Of a DNA stretch of 9,986 nucleotides, positions 5,919-9,986 are shown one piece after another. The DNA comes from Thermoplasmatales archaeon (GTDB lineage: Archaea > Thermoplasmatota > Thermoplasmata > Thermoplasmatales > GCA-001856825). The translations under genes and the position numbers were made by a program. The stretch's first letter is position 1; each line of letters opens with the position of its first letter. The DNA is taken from NCBI GenBank assembly GCA_014874235.1, contig JACWAC010000040.1, forward strand, positions 1-9,986, read 5' to 3'. Below the pieces are notes generated by a model. It made no database searches, was not told where the DNA came from, and was given only the letters and a program-made list of their open reading frames with translations.

Positions 5919-6176
5919 ATGATGACACACCTTACAAAGGGATCGAGATACAAGATAGTTTCAGCCAGCTCAAAAGAGGAGAACGTGATTTCTGAGGGAA
6001 TACTAGAGGGATTCCTCACGATGGGAGAGGAACCGGCCATTCTGCTTAACATTGGAGAAGGCAAAGAAGAGAAGCTGAGAATCGTCCCGGTCACTACCAT
6101 TCTCTATATCGATGTGATTGAACAGACAGAGGAGAAGGAGAAGCAGGAGAAAGGAGAAGTCAACTATATCAGTTGA
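5919..6176 (+). CDS. small beta-rich protein, 85 aa, possible Sm/SH3-like fold
   Basis: I do not recognise a named family. Residues 1-70 are predicted as successive beta strands with turns: SRYKIVSAS, VISEGILEGFLTMG, PAILLNIG, EKLRIVPVTTILYIDVIE. This is the size and strand pattern of a small beta barrel such as Sm-like or SH3-like proteins; the closing 'IVPVTTILYIDVIE' recalls the last strands of Sm folds. The C-terminal ~15 residues are charged (EQTEEKEKQEKGE). Start is ATG at 5919, with a second ATG next to it. GAGTGAT overlaps the stop of the preceding gene and can act as the ribosome site. It shares an operon with the winged-helix gene and its 3' end overlaps thpR by 13 bases on the opposite strand. 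Confidence 0.8.
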   Translation: MMTHLTKGSRYKIVSASSKEENVISEGILEGFLTMGEEPAILLNIGEGKEEKLRIVPVTTILYIDVIEQTEEKEKQEKGEVNYIS

Positions 6177-6673
6177 TACTTCTGAATTTCGTTGTAGATT
6201 GGACCGGTAGGTCTCAGTATCGATTCAAACAACGAGAAAGAAGTCACTTCCTGTTCCAAGAAAACGGTACCCTCGAACTTTGAGATCACATCCGAGAAGT
6301 TTCTTCTGCCCTTCGCTCTAAGTATTGTTATGTGCGGATCGAAAGGATGATCCAGGGGTATATCCCTTGTTTTGGAATCGACTTCGGCCGCAAGCTCCTT
6401 GAGCAGGTTCTCTGGAAATGCCCTTACAAAGAGTACTCTTCCACTTGTGGGATTCGGGAAGGCACCCATTCCCTTTAGAGTGATCGAAAACTTCGAAAAC
6501 CTGATTTCTTTTAGACTCCTCCTTACACCATCCACTTCCCTTATATCCCCCAGGAATTTGAGCGTCAGGTGCAGGTTTTTCCCTTCAACCGATCTCCCAG
6601 TTGGCCCGTTTTCGGCGAGTAACCTGACGAGTTGGTCGTTGGCGGGGAGGTTAATGGCTATGAAACTTCTCAC
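6164..6673 (-). CDS. thpR: RNA 2',3'-cyclic phosphodiesterase ThpR (2H family)
   Basis: A member of the 2H phosphoesterase superfamily, historically called 2'-5' RNA ligase. It opens 2',3'-cyclic phosphate ends to 2'-phosphates and can join tRNA halves in the reverse direction in vitro. Both catalytic histidine motifs are present: HLTLKFLG at 35-42 and HITILRAK at 114-121. The N terminus MRSFIAINLP matches the family start. Length (169 aa) is below the usual ~180 but both lobes are complete. The start is GTG at 6673, chosen because the family consensus begins there. It is divergent from gcvH, and its 3' end overlaps the 85-aa gene by 13 bases. Physiological substrate in archaea is not settled. 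Confidence 0.95.
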   Translation of the reverse strand: MRSFIAINLPANDQLVRLLAENGPTGRSVEGKNLHLTLKFLGDIREVDGVRRSLKEIRFSKFSITLKGMGAFPNPTSGRVLFVRAFPENLLKELAAEVDSKTRDIPLDHPFDPHITILRAKGRRNFSDVISKFEGTVFLEQEVTSFSLFESILRPTGPIYNEIQKYQLI

Positions 6674-6677
6674 GTGC

Positions 6678-6688
6678 TTTTAATAAAA
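6678..6688 (+). promoter_or_regulatory. TATA-like box for gcvH
   Basis: TTTAATAAAA is centred near 6683, predicting transcription start near 6709 and a leader of about 20 bases before the gcvH ATG at 6729. It lies too close to the thpR GTG (about 10 bases) to serve that gene. The thpR promoter is more likely the A/T run at 6694-6705. Confidence 0.4.
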
Positions 6689-6728
6689 CCTGCCGCAAAA
6701 CTTTTTGCCCTCTGTCAACTCTCGGATT

Positions 6729-7103
6729 ATGATCGTTAAGGACGGTCTATACTACACAAAAACCCATGAATGGCTGAAAGTAGACGGTGAAATTGCGTCA
6801 ATTGGAATAACAGACTTTGCGCAGAATCAGATGTCTGATATAGTCTACGTTGATTTTCCAAAGATTGGGGCCAGCATAAAGAAAGGCGAAATTGTTGGCA
6901 CAGTTGAAAGCGTGAAATCGGCAGAAGACTTCTATTCTCCCATAAATGGAAAGGTTGTCGAAGTGAACAAGACCCTTGAGAAGACCCCAGAGGAGATAAA
7001 CAAGAATCCGTACGATGCCTGGATAGTGAAGCTCAAGATGTCTGATCCAAACGAGGTAAACAACCTGATGAAGAAAGAAGCCTATGAAAAGATCGTAAAG
7101 TAA
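6729..7103 (+). CDS. gcvH: glycine cleavage system H protein (lipoyl carrier)
   Basis: Carries the lipoyl arm that shuttles the aminomethyl group between the P, T and L proteins of the glycine cleavage system; it may also serve as a lipoate carrier. Family hallmarks from the chosen start: YYTKTHEWLKV at 8-18, GITDFAQNQMSDIVYVDFP at 26-44, and the lipoylation site VESVKSAEDFYSPI with modified Lys63. NPYDAWIVKLK follows at 93-103. Length (124 aa) is typical. The ATG at 6729 is chosen because family members begin just before the 'YTKTHEW' motif; a TTG at 6705 would add eight unconserved residues. No other glycine cleavage gene is in the window. It forms a unit with the methyltransferase gene 7 bases downstream. 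Confidence 0.96.
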   Translation: MIVKDGLYYTKTHEWLKVDGEIASIGITDFAQNQMSDIVYVDFPKIGASIKKGEIVGTVESVKSAEDFYSPINGKVVEVNKTLEKTPEEINKNPYDAWIVKLKMSDPNEVNNLMKKEAYEKIVK

Positions 7104-7110
7104 ATTTCAA

Positions 7111-7707
7111 ATGTCCTGGATTAAGAAACGAAGATCCGAGACCTACTATAAGAGGGCCAAGACGGAGGGGTTCAGGAGCCGGGCTGTATACAAGCTGAAG
7201 CAGATGGATGAGAAATTCTCCATAATAGAGGACGGGATAAGAATACTGGACCTTGGCGCGTCACCGGGAGGGTGGAGCCAGTATTCCTCGCTGGTGAACC
7301 AAGGTGGTATTAACGTAGCCTTGGACATCATCCCCATGAGGAGAATTGAGAACGTATACTTCGTCAAGGGCGACATATTTCAAGACGATATCTGGACTAA
7401 GATACTGGAATTTTCCTCTGATGGGTATGACCTGGTTCTTTCGGACATTCTGATGCACACCAGCGGGGACCATTCCAGAGATCAGGCCAATTCGTACTTC
7501 ATTGCAAAACGAATCTTGGAGATTTGTGAACACGTTTTAACGAGGAACGGGAAGACGCTTGTCAAAACACTGCAGGGTGACCTCACGGAAGAATCCAGAA
7601 AGGAATTCAGGAAACACTTCAGGAGAGTCTTCCTGACTAAACCAGCGTCATCTCTTCCACGGTCTTCTGAACTTTATATCCTTGGAGAGTACTATTCAGG
7701 TCGTTGA
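7111..7707 (+). CDS. rlmE: FtsJ/RlmE-type rRNA 2'-O-methyltransferase
   Basis: Methylates the 2'-hydroxyl of an RNA nucleotide using S-adenosylmethionine; in bacteria the target is a uridine of the 23S rRNA A-loop, and archaeal members are annotated likewise. The S-adenosylmethionine motif is DLGASPGGWSQ at 47-57. The catalytic K-D-K-E tetrad is complete: Lys28 (SRAVYKL), Asp112 (LSDILMH), Lys152 (LVKTLQGD) and Glu187 (SSELYILG). D-K and K-E spacings of 40 and 35 equal those of the E. coli enzyme. Length (198 aa) is typical, with no C-terminal TRAM extension. It starts 7 bases after gcvH, without an obvious Shine-Dalgarno. Its last 71 bases, which include the Glu187 codon, overlap an opposite-strand gene. 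Confidence 0.95.
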   Translation: MSWIKKRRSETYYKRAKTEGFRSRAVYKLKQMDEKFSIIEDGIRILDLGASPGGWSQYSSLVNQGGINVALDIIPMRRIENVYFVKGDIFQDDIWTKILEFSSDGYDLVLSDILMHTSGDHSRDQANSYFIAKRILEICEHVLTRNGKTLVKTLQGDLTEESRKEFRKHFRRVFLTKPASSLPRSSELYILGEYYSGR

Positions 7708-8293
7708 GCAGATCGTTGAACCTCTCTGATTCAACGATGACTATTGTGTTACCCTTTTTCTTGGCTGCTATCTCAGCAGCCATGTGCTTTGCCCTTTCCT
7801 TCTCGATCTTCATGTATCCGCCCTTGTTTAGGTAGGAATCCCACTCGCTGCTGAAGGACTCCGGGTCAGAAAAGTTCCATCTTCTCCTCAGGAGTCGCCT
7901 CCTCCTGAAACTTAGTAGTATCATGTCGGTAAGCTGAACGTTTTCCACAAAAATATCTTCATATATACCTGAGGGAATGTCTATTCCTCTCACTTCCAGT
8001 CCCTTCTGATCTGCTATCTTTATCGCTGAAACGTACGCCTCCGGCGGGATGGATGTCTCCCCGAATTTTTGCATAAAGTATTCGTAAATGATCTCGACGT
8101 CGTCCATCTCCACCTCAACCGGAGTCTTGATGTATTCCCTCAACCCCTGGATTTCTTCCTCCGTGACGGATAACAGGATAGAATCAAAGTCGCCTGCAGT
8201 CAAAACCTGTTCAACCAGCATCCCTGAATCCTTCAGTGCCTTGTTTATTCCCAACAAGAGAATTCTACTTTGCCCGTCGAACTCGGCTTTCAA
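7637..8293 (-). CDS. uncharacterised 218-aa protein, distantly TraB/Tiki-like
   Basis: No confident family. The layout recalls TraB/PrgY proteins: an N-terminal strand ILLLGI, a central PPEAYVSAIKIADQKGLEV leading into RGIDIP (84-107), and a C-terminal KERAKHMAAEIAAKKKGNTI followed by strand VIVES. The usual N-terminal Gly-x-x-His metal motif is missing, and so is the C-terminal Gly-x-x-His. It is thus either a non-metal homologue or unrelated. An arginine cluster FRRRRLLRRRW at 129-139 is notable. No membrane segments are seen, unlike many archaeal TraB proteins. ATG at 8293 overlaps the stop of the upstream HTH gene as ATGA, so the two are translationally coupled. The last 71 bases overlap rlmE on the other strand. 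Confidence 0.8.
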   Translation of the reverse strand: MKAEFDGQSRILLLGINKALKDSGMLVEQVLTAGDFDSILLSVTEEEIQGLREYIKTPVEVEMDDVEIIYEYFMQKFGETSIPPEAYVSAIKIADQKGLEVRGIDIPSGIYEDIFVENVQLTDMILLSFRRRRLLRRRWNFSDPESFSSEWDSYLNKGGYMKIEKERAKHMAAEIAAKKKGNTIVIVESERFNDLLNDLNSTLQGYKVQKTVEEMTLV

Positions 8294-9234
8294 CTGTTTC
8301 GTCTCTCCTTGATCACTCCTTTCAGTTCTTCCTTGTCCTCGAACCGTTCGAGCTCGGAGTATGAAATGATCGGAATCTTATATCTTTTCGGTTTTTCGAC
8401 TGACTTCTTGACGATCAGGAGACCCTCCTTGTCACACATTTTGGATAGTTCACTCAGATACTCAATTTTCCTTTCCACCATTGCCATTTCCTCTTCTATT
8501 CCGCCGAGATAAGAGGATTCAGAATCTTCCATCAGGAAATTAACAATCGACCTTCTTATGGGATATATTTCGAAACCCTTTCTGCTGATTTCCTGGTTGA
8601 CCATTCTCTCGAATTCCCGCATCTTCCTGAAACCGGTAGTGAACTGTTCTCTCTCGACGTTCCAGAGAAATGAAACGTATTCCATTATCTCTTCCCCCAG
8701 GAACTCTTCCATCTTCAGTGCTATGTCAATGGAAGCCGACATACCTGACTGGTACATCAACACAGTCCTTCTCGTGGTTCCTATCGCGCTCGCTATTTCT
8801 CCCAGTGACAGCGACCTCTGTTCTCTGATCTTTCTTAGCTTCTCGGCATCTATTTCAACGTAGAAGCCTCCCGGGCCAGCCCTTACGCTTGGTTCCTCGC
8901 CCTCTTTCAGATAGGAAATCAGGGTCAGGGGAGATACTATCGGCAGGGAGTACCTACTGTAAACGACTCCGTCCTCGATCCTTTCATCCCTGTTGCTCAC
9001 ACCAATAATGAGAGGATGGGCTTCAAGAAATTTCGAGATGGCCATCATGGACTTTGATGTCTCTTCCGTCAGGAGTCCAACGTTGTTCATCACCTTGATG
9101 ACTATCATTTGGCTATCGTTCCTCAAAATCAGATCGAAGGTGTATGAAAGACTCTCGTCCGCCGCTATTATGGTATAGCCTACTCTAGACGCGAATCTGA
9201 TGATAGAAGCTATTATGCCCGGTCTCCTGTCCAT
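8290..9234 (-). CDS. archaeal HTH-type (Xre/Cro family) transcriptional regulator
   Basis: A 314-residue regulator of the archaeal family annotated as 'putative HTH-type transcriptional regulatory protein'. Residues 1-110 form a family-specific alpha/beta domain (MDRRPGIIASIIRFASRVGY, LILRNDSQMIVIKVMNN, PLIIGVS). Residues ~131-180 are a Cro/C1 helix-turn-helix: LRKIREQRSLSLGEIASAIG, TTRRTVLMYQSG, then IALKMEEFLG. The C-terminal ~130 residues are helical and charged, ending in a small alpha/beta region (GLLIVKKSVEKPKRYKIPII). ATG at 9234 is supported by GAGG seven bases upstream and a TATA-like box near 9263-9274. The stop overlaps the next gene's start (ATGA), so both proteins are probably made together. 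DNA targets are unknown; autoregulation is common for Xre proteins but is not shown here. Confidence 0.92.
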   Translation of the reverse strand: MDRRPGIIASIIRFASRVGYTIIAADESLSYTFDLILRNDSQMIVIKVMNNVGLLTEETSKSMMAISKFLEAHPLIIGVSNRDERIEDGVVYSRYSLPIVSPLTLISYLKEGEEPSVRAGPGGFYVEIDAEKLRKIREQRSLSLGEIASAIGTTRRTVLMYQSGMSASIDIALKMEEFLGEEIMEYVSFLWNVEREQFTTGFRKMREFERMVNQEISRKGFEIYPIRRSIVNFLMEDSESSYLGGIEEEMAMVERKIEYLSELSKMCDKEGLLIVKKSVEKPKRYKIPIISYSELERFEDKEELKGVIKERRNS

Positions 9235-9262
9235 TACTTGTCCTCAGGGAATAAGATAAACC

Positions 9263-9274
9263 AAATATTTAAAT
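9263..9274 (-). promoter_or_regulatory. TATA-like box for the HTH regulator operon
   Basis: AAATATTTAAAT on either strand is the most AT-rich stretch in the 46-base gap between pyrE and the regulator. It is centred near 9268, which predicts transcription start near 9242-9245, just including the GAGG ribosome site at 9242-9245. This suggests the regulator has its own promoter in addition to any read-through from pyrE. Confidence 0.45.
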
Positions 9275-9280
9275 AATCGG

Positions 9281-9793
9281 CTATCGGAGTTTGTCGATAT
9301 CAACAAGACTGATCAACTCGACTCCTTCGTACTCCAGAGCTTCCTTTGCACCCTCTTTCCTGTCGACCACCACAATGACCCTGTCGGTCCTGAGGTGCAT
9401 TTCGTTGAGCTTTGTGATGGCCCTTAGAAGAGTTCCGCCTGTTGTTGTGACGTCCTCCACAAAGGTTATAGTTTCACCCATCTCGACTTTTCCCTCGAAC
9501 AACTTCTCTAACCCATGCTCCTTCTTCTCCTTCCTGATTATAATTAGTTCCTTACCGGTTTCAAGGGAAACTGCGACTCCCAGAGGAACAGCTCCGAGTT
9601 CCACGCAAGCTATCCTTTCTCCTGTGATAAAAGGTGCAGCTCTCCTAGATATCTCCTTCAGAAACGTTGGATTGAGAAGGGCGCTCTTGACATCCACATA
9701 ATAGTCAGATACTTTTCCTGATGCCAACGTGAACTTGCCGAACTTAATGTTTCCATTTTCCATCAGAAAATTCTCTATCATTTGCTCAGACAT
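9281..9793 (-). CDS. pyrE: orotate phosphoribosyltransferase
   Basis: Joins orotate to phosphoribosyl pyrophosphate to give orotidine 5'-phosphate, the fifth step of de novo pyrimidine synthesis; it acts as a cytosolic dimer. The 170 residues show the family's order of motifs: FGKFTLASGKVSDYYVDVK at 18-36, the flexible loop RKEKKEHG at 87-94 that closes over the active site, and the phosphoribosyl pyrophosphate loop ITFVEDVTTTGGTLL at 109-123. Length is at the short end, as in other archaea. ATG at 9793 has a strong GAGGAG at 9799-9804, five bases upstream; ATG at 9781 is less likely. It lies upstream of the regulator on the same strand and is divergent from tRNA-Asn. No other pyrimidine gene is in the window. 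Confidence 0.96.
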   Translation of the reverse strand: MSEQMIENFLMENGNIKFGKFTLASGKVSDYYVDVKSALLNPTFLKEISRRAAPFITGERIACVELGAVPLGVAVSLETGKELIIIRKEKKEHGLEKLFEGKVEMGETITFVEDVTTTGGTLLRAITKLNEMHLRTDRVIVVVDRKEGAKEALEYEGVELISLVDIDKLR

Positions 9794-9798
9794 CCGAT

Positions 9799-9836
9799 CT
9801 CCTCAAAAGTGGGAATATCTATTTTACAGGTATACT
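9799..9836 (-). promoter_or_regulatory. pyrE promoter and Shine-Dalgarno
   Basis: On the minus strand a TATA-like AGTATA (9831-9836) is centred about 27 bases before a predicted transcription start near 9807. The short leader would then carry GAGGAG (9799-9804) before the pyrE ATG. So pyrE seems to use a leader with a ribosome site, unlike the leaderless genes on the left of the window. The AT-rich block at 9815-9825 is an alternative box. Confidence 0.4.
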
Positions 9837-9881
9837 TTGCCATAGTTAGATGAGCATTACAAAAGTCTTATCAAATATCGG

Positions 9882-9890
9882 AAAATATTA
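9882..9890 (+). promoter_or_regulatory. TATA box for tRNA-Asn
   Basis: AAAATATTA is centred near 9886, about 30 bases before the first base of the tRNA. This predicts a transcript with a 5' leader of only a few bases, as is common for archaeal tRNA genes. Confidence 0.5.
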
Positions 9891-9915
9891 TTACAAGCGA
9901 TTCATAAGCCTTTTA

Positions 9916-9986
9916 GCCGCTGTAGCTTAGTTGGTAGAGCACCCGGCTGTTAACCGGGAGGTCATCGGTCCGAGCCCGATCAGCGG
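9916..9986 (+). tRNA. tRNA-Asn (anticodon GUU), last base cut by window edge
   Basis: Cloverleaf: acceptor 5' strand GCCGCTG pairs with CAGCGG at the window end, so only base 72 is missing. The D stem is GCTT/GAGC, and the anticodon stem is five G:C pairs around loop CTGTTAA, giving anticodon GUU for asparagine. The variable loop is AGGTC-like and short, and the T stem is ATCGG/CCGAT. The T loop reads TCCGAGC, with C where the nearly universal U55 (later pseudouridine) should be; loop length and A58 are normal. Apart from that base the gene looks intact. It is divergent from pyrE. Confidence 0.94.

Noticed and set aside
7637..8293. HTH regulator plus 218-aa protein as a toxin-antitoxin pair
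   Set aside because: The regulator belongs to a widespread archaeal family much larger than antitoxins, and the partner shows no nuclease, kinase or other toxin motif.
9291..9701. 136-codon plus-strand frame inside pyrE
   Set aside because: It is antisense to the conserved phosphoribosyltransferase motifs, and its Ser/Thr-rich composition is typical of a shadow frame.
1..9986. CRISPR arrays, insertion sequences, integrase or phage genes near the two tRNAs
   Set aside because: No regularly spaced repeats, transposase motifs or duplicated tRNA 3' ends were seen. The tRNA-Asn downstream side lies outside the window, so an attachment site there cannot be judged.

Overview
The window looks like chromosomal DNA of a Thermoplasmatales-type euryarchaeon (Thermoplasma or a relative). 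Archaeal markers are tRNA genes without an encoded CCA, AT-rich boxes about 25 bases upstream of start codons (leaderless or short-leader transcripts), Tsr3, ThpR, an archaeal FtsJ/RlmE-type methyltransferase and an archaeal Xre-type regulator. The class II (bacterial-type) HMG-CoA reductase is known from Thermoplasmatales and Archaeoglobus. Gene density is extreme: no gap reaches 300 bases, and every convergent pair abuts or overlaps. I see no mobile element, CRISPR array, phage gene or clear transfer signature apart from the anciently acquired HMG-CoA reductase.

Left part (1-2710): a tRNA-Ser(GCU) on the minus strand is overlapped at its 5' end by a 56-codon reading frame whose stop codon lies inside the tRNA. 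Divergent from it is an unrecognised 172-residue protein. It converges, with 2 bases between the stops, on HMG-CoA reductase, which makes mevalonate for archaeal ether lipids. HMG-CoA reductase is divergent from Tsr3, a ribosomal RNA aminocarboxypropyl transferase; their overlapping TATA boxes predict leaderless starts for both.

Middle (2707-6176): a minus-strand operon runs from an orphan 69-residue protein, through a DUF1611 (DgcN-like) P-loop protein, to a PP-loop ATPase resembling QueC and the C-terminal domain of MurL. These three overlap and look translationally coupled. Because DgcN and MurL both act on glutamate stereochemistry in bacteria, this is the best candidate for an undescribed system. 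Divergent from it is a two-gene unit: a winged-helix protein and a small beta-rich protein.

Right part (6164-9986): ThpR (RNA 2H phosphodiesterase) is divergent from gcvH-rlmE. The methyltransferase gene converges with a 71-base overlap on a two-gene operon of an archaeal HTH regulator and a distant TraB-like protein. Then come pyrE (pyrimidine synthesis) and, divergent from it, a tRNA-Asn(GUU) cut by the window edge one base before its acceptor end.

RNA biology is a theme (two tRNAs, Tsr3, ThpR, RlmE), mixed with core metabolism (HMG-CoA reductase, GcvH, PyrE).
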